A DNA stretch of 64,000 bases from Nonlabens xiamenensis (GCF_003865345.1 NZ_RMVE01000003.1:490344-554343); one strand, 5' to 3'. Positions 7,794 to 17,090 are shown, numbered from the stretch's first letter. The notes: a model not told the origin generated them from the letters alone. A program made the numbers and translations.

Positions 7794-9989
7794 ATGAAAC
7801 CTACAATTACCCAACGGGTCGGTGATTCCGACCATTTAAAAAAAACGATTTACGAACCATTTTTTCTTCTCATTGCCTTTTTGAGCTTAAGCGTTTGCTT
7901 TGGACAATCGATCGTGCAGGAACACGGTAGATTGCGTGTCCAAGGCAATAAGGTAGTCAACAAAAACAATTCTGCTCTTAGTCTGGCTGGAAATGTACTT
8001 TTCTGGAGCAACTACAGCGTAGGCGGTAAATTTTATAATTCCGAGACCGTCAACCACCTCGCCAGTGATTGGAACACAGATATCGTGCGCGCTTCCATGG
8101 GAGTAGAAAATCCCGGTGGTTACATAACCAATCCTACCCGAGAGATGAACAAGGTGAAAGCTGTGGTGGATGCGGCAATCGCTGCGGATATCTATGTTAT
8201 TATCGATTTTCACTCGCACTATGCTGAACAATACGAAGCCCAAGCGATCACATTTTTTACCGAGATGGCAGAACTGTACGGTGATAATGACCATGTGATC
8301 TATGAGGTTTATAATGAGCCGATCAATACTCCATGGCCTACCATCAAATCTTATGCAGAAAACGTGATTGACGCAATAAGAACAAAGGATCCAGACAACC
8401 TGATCGTAGTAGGCACGCGTTTTTACTCCCAGGAAGTTGAAGAAGCTTCTATCAATCCCATTAACAAATCCAATATTGCGTACACCTTGCACTTTTACGC
8501 AGGTACCCATACCCAATATCTCAGGGATAAGGCCACTGCTGCCATGAACAATGGTATTGCTCTTTTTGTTACCGAATGGGGCGCTGTAAATGCTGATGGA
8601 AATGGTGCTGCCGCTATTGCAGAAACAAATCGATGGATGGATTTTTTGAGAGATAACAATATAAGCCACGCCAATTGGTCTGTTAGTGATAAAGATGAAG
8701 GTGCCTCGGTAGTTGCACCCAATACTGGTGTTCAAGGTTTATTAAATAACAACCTCACCTCTACTGGAGTTTTTATTAAGGATATTATCAAAAATTGGAA
8801 CGACAACACTTCTGGAGGCGGCGGTAGCTCTTCCCAAAGCGCATTTGCTCCCCACAGCATACCTGGTACAATTGAGGCTGAGGATTATGATCTAGGTGGA
8901 CAAGGTGTAGCCTATAATGATGGAGACAACACCAACAATGGTGGACTTTATAGAGACGATGCAGTAGATATTCAAAGCACCATGGATAGCGGCGGCGGAT
9001 TTAACATCGGTTGGACAAGTGATGGTGAGTGGCTGGAGTATACGATCGGTAATGTAGCCGCTGGAAACTATGATATCACTATTAGGGTGGCCAGTATTTA
9101 TGGTTCCTCCAAGTCTATTTCCCTGAGCCTAGATGGCAGTACTTTAGGTAATATCTCAATTCCCAATACCAACGGATGGCAATCTTGGAACACAGTCCGA
9201 CTGAATGATGTCACGATATCGGGCGGAACAAACAAGGTTTTGCGATTGGATGTCAATGGCGGTAGATTCAACATCAACAAATTAAGCTTTACAGCTACGC
9301 CCAATGGCGGTGGTTCTGGAAATGATTGTGCATTTGGCGCACCTCAATCCCAGCCATTACAGGCCTATCCGGGAGTGGAGTTTCCACACGTATTTGTATT
9401 AGGGAATGGCGGTCCGAATGCTGCCAATATCAGAAAATTTCAGATCAATTGGGACCCGAGGTATAACGGGCTTTACACTTTTGCCATTAACACCAACAAC
9501 GGAAACCCCTCCTATTATGTTGATTTGAGAAGCTCAATTAATGCACGTTTTAATCGGGCCCAACCTGATGTAAGTATATCGGGATCAGGAATACCTAATC
9601 TGGATGGCAACTACTGGGTCACCAATGACGGTGATAATTTTGTAATGGTGGCCAAAAATGGTAATTACACGATTTATTGTAGTCAAAACAGTAGCGTCCC
9701 CAACTGCGGGTTAGTCAAATCATACAACAAGGTCAAACCAGGAGTGCATCTGACAGATATAAGCGTCTACCCTAATCCAGCGGATGAATTGGTCCATTTA
9801 GATTTTGCAGGTATACCTAAACAGAACACTCAATTAATTTTGGTGAACAGTCTGGGGCAAATGGTAAAAACTATAGCACTTTCCAATAAAAACAATGTGC
9901 TGGAAGTGGAAAACCTGACACCAGGACTTTACTTTATAGAGATTAAAAATGGAGACGAGAGAATAACAAGAAAGTTATTGATTCATTAA
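7794..9989 (+). CDS. Secreted GH5 endoglucanase with CBM6 and T9SS sorting domain
   Basis: A 731-residue multidomain secreted glycosidase. A long signal region runs to about residue 38 (SVCFGQS). The GH5 barrel covers about 45-335; the acid/base Glu175 is in IYEVYNEP and the nucleophile Glu261 is in FVTEWG. A CBM6 spans about 350-500 (TIEAEDYD...GEWLEYT...YDITIRVAS). A Gly-rich linker leads to a domain at about 508-645 that I do not recognise. The last ~75 residues (VYPNPADELVHLDF... to LLIH) are a type A T9SS sorting signal. It probably cleaves beta-1,4-glucan or a related polymer at the cell surface; the exact polymer is unknown. It is monocistronic. Confidence 0.88.
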   Translation: MKPTITQRVGDSDHLKKTIYEPFFLLIAFLSLSVCFGQSIVQEHGRLRVQGNKVVNKNNSALSLAGNVLFWSNYSVGGKFYNSETVNHLASDWNTDIVRASMGVENPGGYITNPTREMNKVKAVVDAAIAADIYVIIDFHSHYAEQYEAQAITFFTEMAELYGDNDHVIYEVYNEPINTPWPTIKSYAENVIDAIRTKDPDNLIVVGTRFYSQEVEEASINPINKSNIAYTLHFYAGTHTQYLRDKATAAMNNGIALFVTEWGAVNADGNGAAAIAETNRWMDFLRDNNISHANWSVSDKDEGASVVAPNTGVQGLLNNNLTSTGVFIKDIIKNWNDNTSGGGGSSSQSAFAPHSIPGTIEAEDYDLGGQGVAYNDGDNTNNGGLYRDDAVDIQSTMDSGGGFNIGWTSDGEWLEYTIGNVAAGNYDITIRVASIYGSSKSISLSLDGSTLGNISIPNTNGWQSWNTVRLNDVTISGGTNKVLRLDVNGGRFNINKLSFTATPNGGGSGNDCAFGAPQSQPLQAYPGVEFPHVFVLGNGGPNAANIRKFQINWDPRYNGLYTFAINTNNGNPSYYVDLRSSINARFNRAQPDVSISGSGIPNLDGNYWVTNDGDNFVMVAKNGNYTIYCSQNSSVPNCGLVKSYNKVKPGVHLTDISVYPNPADELVHLDFAGIPKQNTQLILVNSLGQMVKTIALSNKNNVLEVENLTPGLYFIEIKNGDERITRKLLIH

Positions 9990-10286
9990 GGATTTGTTGC
10001 TCCAAGGTCGACCAGATAGGTGATTTTCAGTTGAACTAAATCATGAATAACATACAAAAGACCATTACAAGGCTCTAACAAATCATTAGCGTAGAAACAC
10101 AACACATTTGTTAAACTATAACCTTGTAGTAATAAATAAGTTGAATATTTTATCGATGATTTACATTGATTTTAGACTTATTTAACATATATTATTCAAA
10201 GCATAATAAGTTTTTTATGCTATATTTAGCCTACTGAAAAACAAGCCTATTGAATAACACTACTATAACCCAAAATCTTGAAAATT
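9990..10286. other. Intergenic region without a recognised gene
   Basis: About 300 AT-rich bases between the GH5 gene and the small protein at 10287. A TATATTTA sequence at 10221-10228 resembles a -7 box. No ORF or clear RNA structure is seen. Confidence 0.6.
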
Positions 10287-10484
10287 ATGGCTAGAGCTAT
10301 GTTTGAGTACACAAAAACCGTACTTGAAAAAGTGAGTTTTAATCCAGCATTATTTTGCAAGGAATTACAAAAAGCAGTTGACAGATTATTACCCTTTGAA
10401 GTTGAAGAACTTCAAATCTGGTTAAAACAACTTATCCTTCAAAACCCAGAATTGGGAGAATGCATGCCACTTCTCAAGAGTTGA
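10287..10484 (+). CDS. Small conserved flavobacterial protein of unknown function
   Basis: A 65-residue soluble protein beginning MARAMFEYTKTVLEKVSF. It has no signal peptide or membrane segment; alternating charged and hydrophobic residues suggest two or three helices. I recall similar short proteins starting MxKAMFEYTKTVLxKVSF in related genomes, but I cannot name a function. I chose the ATG at 10287 over the TTG at 10278. It is a stand-alone transcript with a strong terminator just downstream, which supports expression as its own unit. A TATATTTA box lies about 60 bases upstream. Confidence 0.65.
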   Translation: MARAMFEYTKTVLEKVSFNPALFCKELQKAVDRLLPFEVEELQIWLKQLILQNPELGECMPLLKS

Positions 10485-10520
10485 GACTGCCAATCAAAAA
10501 CTTTGTTGACCTATCCCAAA

Positions 10521-10550
10521 CCTGAGCAAATTGCTCAGGTTTTTTATTTT
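10521..10550 (+). terminator. Rho-independent terminator
   Basis: Stem CCTGAGC / GCTCAGG with a five-base loop, followed by TTTTTTATTTT. It ends the small protein transcript; its right side overlaps the 3' end of the convergent oxyR-like gene. Confidence 0.85.
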
Positions 10551-11482
10551 GTTGAAATCGGACTGATAATCTGCACATTTTGAAAGGCAATAGCTCCCTT
10601 AATCACTCCCGAAATCACCTGCTGCAAAGCATCAACAATCTGCATTTTGAGTTCGCTTCTATGGTAGATAAGACTTACTTCTCTTGCAGGAGAGGGATCT
10701 TCAAAATAACGCAGGTTCTCTTTTTTACGATCATGCAAATCCATGGTGTTGAGATAAGGTAGCAAGGTCATGCCCAAACCTTCGTCGGCGAGCTTGATCA
10801 GTGTTTCAAAGCTGCCACTTTCCAACATAAATCTTTCACTTTCGGTATCACGTGCACTCCGGCATAGGTTGAGAATACTATCCTTAAAGCAATGACCATC
10901 TTCCAGAAGAAGTAACTCATCCACGTTGATGTCATCGACTTTAATTTTTTGTTTCTCACTTCCGGCAAATCGTGGATCGTAAACTACAAAGGGCTCATAA
11001 TACAAGACCCTTTCTTTAATCAACTCATGATGAAGCGGAGTGGCAGCAATTGCCGCATCAATGCTTCCATCCTGTAGATTTTCAATAATATTTTCGGTAG
11101 TCAGTTCTTCAATGCGTAATTTGACCTTGGGATATTTATTGACAAAATTGGCCAAAAACATAGGGAGTAAAGTAGGCATCACTGTCGGAATAACTCCAAT
11201 TTTGAATTCGCCTCCTATATAGCCTTTTTCCTGATCGACGATATCCTGAATCCTATCACTTTCATTGACGATATTACGCGCTTGAAGTACGATCTTTTTA
11301 CCCGTTTCCGTTAGTTCAATTGGCTTTTTCGTGCGATCAAAAATCTGAATATCTAACTCATCTTCCAGCTTTTGAATCTGCATACTTAAGGTGGGCTGGG
11401 TAACAAATACCTTATCAGCCGCCTTGGTAAAGTTCTGATGTTGCGCTACGGCCAAAACATATTTCAACTGGGTAATTGTCAT
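10544..11482 (-). CDS. oxyR: OxyR-type LysR transcriptional regulator
   Basis: A 312-residue LysR-family protein. Residues 1-60 form the winged HTH (MTITQLKYVLAVAQHQNFTK), followed by a linker helix and an effector domain from about 90 to 300. DGHCFKDSILNLC carries Cys198 and Cys207 with eight residues between, the same spacing and surroundings as the peroxide-sensing disulfide pair of OxyR. It probably activates peroxide-defence genes when oxidised. It is divergent from the sugar dehydrogenase gene; tpx is about 2.2 kb away but not adjacent. No katG or ahpCF gene is seen next to it. Confidence 0.88.
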   Translation of the reverse strand: MTITQLKYVLAVAQHQNFTKAADKVFVTQPTLSMQIQKLEDELDIQIFDRTKKPIELTETGKKIVLQARNIVNESDRIQDIVDQEKGYIGGEFKIGVIPTVMPTLLPMFLANFVNKYPKVKLRIEELTTENIIENLQDGSIDAAIAATPLHHELIKERVLYYEPFVVYDPRFAGSEKQKIKVDDINVDELLLLEDGHCFKDSILNLCRSARDTESERFMLESGSFETLIKLADEGLGMTLLPYLNTMDLHDRKKENLRYFEDPSPAREVSLIYHRSELKMQIVDALQQVISGVIKGAIAFQNVQIISPISTK

Positions 11483-11643
11483 GATAGATATTTTTTACAA
11501 AAATAATAAAGACTATTTATAAAATCGATTGATTGGGGAGCATTTGAAGTGAAACAAAATTCTAATTGTAAACTTCTGTTAATCAAGAGCTAAATAAGAC
11601 ATTATCCTGAATTAATTGGCTACTTTCATACAAATTAATCCCT

Positions 11644-13041
11644 ATGAAAACTTTACTTTACCTCAGCTTGGCGTTTCTCCTATTATTAGGATCAAACAAT
11701 ATCCAAGCACAATCCATTAATTTGCAAACAATTGAGACTGGACTTAATAGCCCCGTAGACATTAAAAATGCTGGCGACAGCCGACTTTTTGTGGTCGAAC
11801 AAGCTGGTCTGATTAAAATTGTAGATCCTGCTGGCGCCAACCCAACCACGGTTTTTTTGGACCTCACTAACCTTACCAATGCCGGAGGCGAGCGTGGACT
11901 ACTAAGCGTTGCTTTTCACCCGAACTATAGCACCAACGGCAAGTTTTACGTCAATTATACCAATCTAAACGGGACCACAGTCATCGCTGAATATAACGTA
12001 TCCAGCACAAATCCTGATGTTGCTGATCCCAACGGAAATATTCTGCTCACCTATTCCCAGCCTTTCAGTAACCACAATGGTGGTTGCCTTCAATTTGGCC
12101 CAGATGGTTTCCTTTATATTGCCTCAGGTGATGGAGGAAGTGGTGGTGACCCAGGAGACCGTGCACAAGACAACTCCACCCTACTCGGAAAAATGCTGCG
12201 CATTGACGTTGATAACCCCTTGGGCAACAACGCTTATGGAATCCCTGCTGATAATCCATTTGCAAATAGTGCAGGCGCGGATGAGATATATTCCACTGGA
12301 TTGCGCAATCCATGGAAATTTTCTTTTGATCGTACCACAGGAGATATCTGGATTGCAGATGTAGGACAAAATGCAATAGAAGAAATCAACCGCTTGCCAT
12401 ATACCGTGACTGATGCAAATTACGGTTGGAGATGCTATGAAGGAAATACAGTATTTAACACCAATGGAAATTGTCCACCCGATGCAAATCTTACCTTTCC
12501 AGTAGCCACTTATAATCACTCTGGAAATGGTCCCAATAAGTGCTCAGTGACGGGCGGATATGTTTACCGAGGTAGCCAAAATCCTAATCTTCAGGGCAAC
12601 TATTTTTTTGCTGATTTCTGTAGCGATGAAATCGGAATTGTGACAGAAAATGCTGGAAATTATAACCTCAGTTTCCTGCAGCAGTTTCAAGGCGAATCAT
12701 TTTCAAGTTTTGGGGAAGATTTCATGGGCGAGCTATATGTTGCTGGATTAGGTTCTGGAACCATTTACAAAATAACCCAAGGCACAGCCAGTATCGATGA
12801 TCAAGATCTTGCGTTGGCTCAATTATACCCCAATCCTGCCGAAAATTTATTACGTGTTGAGTTACAGGGAGAGGAAAGTTATGATCTTTCCATCTACGAT
12901 ATTCTAGGAAAACAAGTCTACCAAACCAAAGATATAAGCAGGAGGTTCCAACTCGATGTGTCAGACTGGTCGGGGGGAATATATCTTGTTCAGGTGAGCA
13001 ATGGGCAAGCTAGTCAAACCCTCAAGTTGTCCCTAAAATAA
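11644..13041 (+). CDS. Secreted PQQ-type glucose/sorbosone dehydrogenase with T9SS signal
   Basis: A 465-residue secreted protein. The signal peptide ends near NNIQAQ (residue 23). Residues about 30-380 form the six-bladed propeller of the glucose/sorbosone dehydrogenase family, with GLLSVAFHPNY, NHNGGCLQFGPDG, ASGDGGSGGDPGDRAQD and GLRNPWKFSFD as landmark motifs. Members bind PQQ and calcium and oxidise sugars, but many are of unknown activity. The last ~70 residues (LYPNPAENLLRVEL... to LKLSLK) are a type A T9SS sorting domain. The c-type cytochrome gene 66 bases downstream could take its electrons, but it has its own promoter. Confidence 0.85.
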   Translation: MKTLLYLSLAFLLLLGSNNIQAQSINLQTIETGLNSPVDIKNAGDSRLFVVEQAGLIKIVDPAGANPTTVFLDLTNLTNAGGERGLLSVAFHPNYSTNGKFYVNYTNLNGTTVIAEYNVSSTNPDVADPNGNILLTYSQPFSNHNGGCLQFGPDGFLYIASGDGGSGGDPGDRAQDNSTLLGKMLRIDVDNPLGNNAYGIPADNPFANSAGADEIYSTGLRNPWKFSFDRTTGDIWIADVGQNAIEEINRLPYTVTDANYGWRCYEGNTVFNTNGNCPPDANLTFPVATYNHSGNGPNKCSVTGGYVYRGSQNPNLQGNYFFADFCSDEIGIVTENAGNYNLSFLQQFQGESFSSFGEDFMGELYVAGLGSGTIYKITQGTASIDDQDLALAQLYPNPAENLLRVELQGEESYDLSIYDILGKQVYQTKDISRRFQLDVSDWSGGIYLVQVSNGQASQTLKLSLK

Positions 13042-13054
13042 TTGGGTCTTGGTA

Positions 13055-13085
13055 TTGACGGAAGAACGGCTAGATCGTATCTTTA
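13055..13085 (+). promoter_or_regulatory. Flavobacterial promoter for the cytochrome c gene
   Basis: TTG at 13055-13057 and TATCTTTA at 13078-13085 are separated by 20 bases, matching the TTG-N(17-23)-TAnnTTTG pattern except for the last base. The predicted transcript starts just before the ATG at 13108. Confidence 0.5.
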
Positions 13086-13107
13086 TAGGTAAGTAAAAAA
13101 CACCTGT

Positions 13108-13560
13108 ATGTTTAAGCCTTTCTCCCAAATATTAACCTATACGTTTAGCTTTTTACTCTTCGGAATTTTATTCGTTTTTGGGGTTATCTACTATGTAGTT
13201 AACGAGCGTACACCAGAAGAATCAACGACTACACCTGTGGCTTATATCGATCATGTATCAGGTCCTCAACTGAACGAGCAGCAAGTTGCTGGCAAGTCAC
13301 TTTTCAATGCAAATTGTGCATCCTGTCACAATATTTTTAAAAGAATGACGGGGCCTGCATTACATAACATTGAAGAAAAGTACGAAAGGGAATGGCTGTA
13401 TGCCTGGATCAAAGATTCCAAAAAAATGATTGATAACGGGGATCCATTAGCCCTGGCCATTTATAATGAGTACAACCAAAAATCCATGAATTCATTCCCA
13501 CAGCTGGATGAGCAGCAAATTGATGCGATTTTGGTTTATTTGTCCACACCAAGATTCTAA
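13108..13560 (+). CDS. Membrane-anchored c-type cytochrome
   Basis: A 150-residue protein with one N-terminal membrane helix (about 10-30) and a periplasmic class I cytochrome c domain. The heme site is Cys70-Ala-Ser-Cys73-His74. Met127 in the MNSFPQL loop is the likely sixth ligand, as in the MPxFP loops of the family. KSLFNANCASCH and LDEQQIDAILVYL are the usual N- and C-terminal helices. It should shuttle electrons at the outer face of the inner membrane. Its partners are unknown; the neighbouring PQQ-type dehydrogenase is one candidate. Confidence 0.88.
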   Translation: MFKPFSQILTYTFSFLLFGILFVFGVIYYVVNERTPEESTTTPVAYIDHVSGPQLNEQQVAGKSLFNANCASCHNIFKRMTGPALHNIEEKYEREWLYAWIKDSKKMIDNGDPLALAIYNEYNQKSMNSFPQLDEQQIDAILVYLSTPRF

Positions 13561-13683
13561 AAATCCCAAAGATTAACGCGTTTTTCAGAAGAGTCTGAGC
13601 TTTCAGGTTGTAATTTTACTTAGATACTTAGATCATTTATTAACATCAGTGTCTGTAGACACTACCAATAAAAATAAAATACT

Positions 13684-14184
13684 ATGGCAACCATCAAATT
13701 AGGCGGAAATGAAATTCAGACAATAGGACAGCTACCACAAGTAGGAAGCAAGGCGCCAGATTTCAAATTAAAAAGGGCAGATTTATCAGAAGCTAGCTTA
13801 TCCGATTATAAAGGTAAACGCGTAATTCTGAATATTTTTCCCAGTATAGATACAGATGTGTGTGCTACTTCTGTCAAAAACTTTAATCAACGCGCTAGTG
13901 AACTAGACAACACTACGATACTTTGTATTTCCAGAGATACACCATTTGCCCAAAAACGATTTGCCAATGATGAAGAAGTAGATCAGGTTGAAAATCTAAG
14001 TGATGTATTGGACGGAAAATTTGGGGATGACTATGGTCTAACCATGACCAGTGGTGATCTTAAAGGATTTCACTCCAGAGCGGTTGTGGTCCTAGACGAG
14101 GAAGGATCAGTAATCTACAACGAGCAGGTACCTGAAATTGCCGAGGAACCCAATTATCTAGCCGCCTTGAAATCCTTGTTATAA
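13684..14184 (+). CDS. tpx: Thiol peroxidase (Tpx), usual resolving Cys absent
   Basis: A 166-residue atypical 2-Cys peroxiredoxin-family enzyme that reduces hydroperoxides. The peroxidatic site is intact (Thr57 and Cys60 in DTDVCATSV, with a conserved Arg in FHSRAVVV). In E. coli Tpx the resolving Cys95 follows FAQSRF; here the same position is Ala94 (FAQKRFANDEE). Cys81, equivalent to E. coli Cys82, is present. The enzyme may use another resolving thiol or an external partner. dgkA follows after one base, so this may start a tpx-dgkA transcript. Confidence 0.88.
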   Translation: MATIKLGGNEIQTIGQLPQVGSKAPDFKLKRADLSEASLSDYKGKRVILNIFPSIDTDVCATSVKNFNQRASELDNTTILCISRDTPFAQKRFANDEEVDQVENLSDVLDGKFGDDYGLTMTSGDLKGFHSRAVVVLDEEGSVIYNEQVPEIAEEPNYLAALKSLL

Positions 14185-14185
14185 G

Positions 14186-14566
14186 TTGTCATTGAGCAAA
14201 TTCTTAATAGGGCGACTCAAGGGTTGTGGATACGCATTCAAAGGGGCTATAATGCTTTTGCGCACAGAACCCAGCATTCAGGTTCAGGCCATTCTGGCTG
14301 TAATCATGACCATTGCTGGTTGGTTATTCCATATCACTCCTATTGAATGGATGATTCAAATTATCTGCATAGGATTGATCATGAGCCTCGAGGGCATGAA
14401 TACAGCCATCGAGGCCATTGCTGACTTTATTCACCCAGACTTCCATGTTAAGATAGGTCGCATTAAAGATTTGGCTGCCGGTGCAGTTTTTATCACCGCA
14501 ATCACTTCCATAGTTGTGGGTTGTTTTATCTACATCCCGTACCTTATTGAACTCTTTGACGTTTGA
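14186..14566 (+). CDS. dgkA: Diacylglycerol/undecaprenol kinase family protein
   Basis: A 126-residue three-helix membrane kinase of the DgkA family. The catalytic stretch LEGMNTAIEAIADFI and KDLAAGAVFI are the family signatures, with the Glu and Asn that bind Mg-ATP. In E. coli the enzyme recycles diacylglycerol; in Gram-positive bacteria it phosphorylates undecaprenol, and sequence alone does not decide. The start is a TTG at 14186, one base after tpx, with another TTG at 14192. Three hydrophobic segments are visible at about 30-48, 52-72 and 100-122. Confidence 0.85.
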   Translation: MSLSKFLIGRLKGCGYAFKGAIMLLRTEPSIQVQAILAVIMTIAGWLFHITPIEWMIQIICIGLIMSLEGMNTAIEAIADFIHPDFHVKIGRIKDLAAGAVFITAITSIVVGCFIYIPYLIELFDV

Positions 14567-14636
14567 TCAAGCCTTTGTCTGGCAAAATAAAGCCTCAAAT
14601 TTAATCCTGACCACGATGAATCCAGGGCAATATTCG

Positions 14637-14644
14637 TATTTTTG
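14637..14644 (+). promoter_or_regulatory. -7 box for ftsK
   Basis: TATTTTTG matches TAnnTTTG 17 bases before the ftsK start. A clear TTG -33 element is missing. Confidence 0.4.
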
Positions 14645-14661
14645 CCCGTTCACTTTAGTAC

Positions 14662-17082
14662 ATGGCGAGAAAAAAAACCACATCCAAAAAGTCCACTAAA
14701 AAATCCTTTCAACTACCCCAGTTCCAGCCTACCAGATTGCAGGAAGTGATCGTGGGATGTGCATTGATCGTGATTGGACTGGTTTTATTTTTTTCATTTC
14801 TATCTTTTTTGTTCACTGGAAAGATTGACCAAAGTACACTGAATGACTTGGGCAGCCGGGAAATCGTGACCCAAAATTGGTTACGCCAGTTAGGGGCATG
14901 GTTAGGTAACTTGTTCGTTTATAATGGCTTTGGTATTCCAGCATTCTCCATCGCTGTGCTGACCATCGTTTCTGGTCTTTATCTCTTTGCCAGTGGTGAT
15001 AATGCGTTCTCGCTTTCGCGAAAGCGGATTACCAGATTATGGTTCTGGGGATTGTTACTGATGCTATGGCTTTCCGTGTTTTTGGGGTTTTTCCATGAAA
15101 CCAATGCATTGCTAGGCGGCAGAGTCGGATTTGAAATGAACGATTTGCTTCAGGATTACATTGGGCTTTTAGGAGCGATTCTGGTCATGGCATTTGTCGC
15201 CGTAGTCTACATGGTACTTAGACTGAAAATTACACCAGAAAAAATCCAGGCTTACTTTTCCAGTAAGGCTGTTGAGTTTAAAGAAGGATTGGAAGAGCCG
15301 AATGCTATTGATACCACAGATGAAGAATCAGACTGGAAAGAATCCACTATTGAAGGGAGCGCCGACCAAAAAGAACAAACAACCAGCTCAGATAGTACAC
15401 CGCTTGACATTTCCAGCGCCGAAGAGGAAGAAGAATATGCTCCCGAACCTGTCTTAAAAAAGACCGTTGCGCCCAAGGATGAGAATGACATCGGGATGGA
15501 CATCGAGCAAACACCGGATGAAGAAGAAGTGATAGACAATAAAGCTTCTAAATTGGTGGAGGATTTTGGCGAATTTGACCCTACCCTAGAATTGAGCAAT
15601 TTTCAATTTCCTCCATTGGATTTATTGAAAGATTATACTAAGGGCAAAACCATTACCATTAATGAAGAAGAACTGCAGGCCAACAAGGACCGTATTGTAG
15701 AAACACTCAGCAACTACAAGATCGGAATTGCCAAGATCAGTGCTACCATCGGACCAACTGTAACTTTGTATGAAATTGTTCCAGAAGCTGGGATACGTAT
15801 TTCCAAAATTAAAAACTTGGAGGACGATATTGCCCTATCACTGGCCGCGCTCGGGATACGTATTATTGCTCCCATTCCTGGGAAAGGAACCATAGGTATA
15901 GAAGTTCCCAACCAGAATCCATCCATTGTATCCATGAGATCGGTCATTGCTTCGCCTAAATTTCAAAATGCTGAGATGGCCTTGCCTATTGCTTTTGGAA
16001 AAACGATCAGCAACGAAACTTTTGTGGTAGATCTCGCCAAAATGCCACACTTATTGATGGCAGGAGCAACAGGTCAAGGTAAATCCGTTGGTCTAAATGC
16101 AGTGCTTACTTCCTTACTTTATTCCAAACATCCAGCAGAAGTGAAGTTTGTACTGGTTGATCCTAAAAAGGTGGAATTGACCCTGTTTAATAAAATTGAA
16201 CGCCATTACCTCGCCAAATTACCCGATAGTGAGGATGCCATAATTACAGACAATTCCAAGGTGATCAATACACTGAACAGTTTGTGTATAGAAATGGATC
16301 AGAGATACGACATCTTAAAAGAGGCCATGTGTCGTAACATTAAGGAATACAATACAAAATTCAAGGCCAGGAAACTCAATCCAGCCAATGGTCATAAATT
16401 CCTCCCTTATATTGTTTTGGTTGTGGATGAGTTTGCAGATTTAATTATGACTGCGGGTAAAGAGGTGGAAACCCCTATCGCTCGTTTGGCACAGCTTGCG
16501 CGAGCTATCGGAATACATTTGATAATTGCTACGCAGCGTCCTTCTGTGAATGTCATTACTGGTATGATTAAGGCCAACTTCCCAGCACGTGTATCTTTTA
16601 GGGTGCAGCAGAAGGTAGATTCCAGAACGATCTTGGACAGCGGTGGCGCCGACCAACTCATCGGCCGTGGAGATATGTTATATACCGCCGGTAACGAAAT
16701 TATCAGGTTGCAGTGCGCCTTTGTAGATACGCCAGAAGTTGAAAAAATAACTGATTTCATTGGTGCGCAAAAAGCTTATCCTGATGCACATTTACTACCG
16801 GAGTATGTAGGTGAAGACGGTGGCACGGGTATTGATAATATAATTGAAGAGCGCGACAGCAAATTTCGCGAGGCTGCCGAAGTGATCGTTACTGCACAAC
16901 AAGGAAGTGCATCCCTATTGCAGCGCAAGCTTAAATTGGGATACAACCGTGCCGGTAGAATTATTGATCAACTCGAGGCCGCAGGAATTGTTGGAGGCTT
17001 TGAAGGAAGTAAAGCCAGGCAGGTTTTAATTCCAGACCTGGCAGCGCTGGAAGTATTTTTTAACGAAGAACAAAATAATTAA
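14662..17082 (+). CDS. ftsK: DNA translocase FtsK
   Basis: An 806-residue division and chromosome-segregation ATPase. Four membrane helices lie in the first ~190 residues, followed by an acidic linker (about 200-310, rich in Glu/Asp/Ser). The alpha/beta motor follows with Walker A GATGQGKS (468-475) and Walker B LVVDEFADL (Asp589). The C-terminal gamma winged-helix (about 735-806, with SLLQRKLKLGYNRAGRIID) recognises orienting DNA sequences. A palindrome copy codes for LSRKR in the membrane part. lolA follows after eight bases, an arrangement usual in this family. Confidence 0.93.
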   Translation: MARKKTTSKKSTKKSFQLPQFQPTRLQEVIVGCALIVIGLVLFFSFLSFLFTGKIDQSTLNDLGSREIVTQNWLRQLGAWLGNLFVYNGFGIPAFSIAVLTIVSGLYLFASGDNAFSLSRKRITRLWFWGLLLMLWLSVFLGFFHETNALLGGRVGFEMNDLLQDYIGLLGAILVMAFVAVVYMVLRLKITPEKIQAYFSSKAVEFKEGLEEPNAIDTTDEESDWKESTIEGSADQKEQTTSSDSTPLDISSAEEEEEYAPEPVLKKTVAPKDENDIGMDIEQTPDEEEVIDNKASKLVEDFGEFDPTLELSNFQFPPLDLLKDYTKGKTITINEEELQANKDRIVETLSNYKIGIAKISATIGPTVTLYEIVPEAGIRISKIKNLEDDIALSLAALGIRIIAPIPGKGTIGIEVPNQNPSIVSMRSVIASPKFQNAEMALPIAFGKTISNETFVVDLAKMPHLLMAGATGQGKSVGLNAVLTSLLYSKHPAEVKFVLVDPKKVELTLFNKIERHYLAKLPDSEDAIITDNSKVINTLNSLCIEMDQRYDILKEAMCRNIKEYNTKFKARKLNPANGHKFLPYIVLVVDEFADLIMTAGKEVETPIARLAQLARAIGIHLIIATQRPSVNVITGMIKANFPARVSFRVQQKVDSRTILDSGGADQLIGRGDMLYTAGNEIIRLQCAFVDTPEVEKITDFIGAQKAYPDAHLLPEYVGEDGGTGIDNIIEERDSKFREAAEVIVTAQQGSASLLQRKLKLGYNRAGRIIDQLEAAGIVGGFEGSKARQVLIPDLAALEVFFNEEQNN
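15012..15025. repeat. Palindrome copy 2 (GCTTTCGCGAAAGC)
   Basis: Exact copy inside ftsK, extended to 16 bp (CGCTTTCGCGAAAGCG at 15011-15026) and read as Leu-Ser-Arg-Lys-Arg. Confidence 0.95.
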
Positions 17083-17090
17083 ACATCACA

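Noticed and set aside
7887..8735. Minus-strand open frame of 282 codons
   Set aside because: It lies entirely opposite the GH5 catalytic domain and reads as a low-quality shadow.
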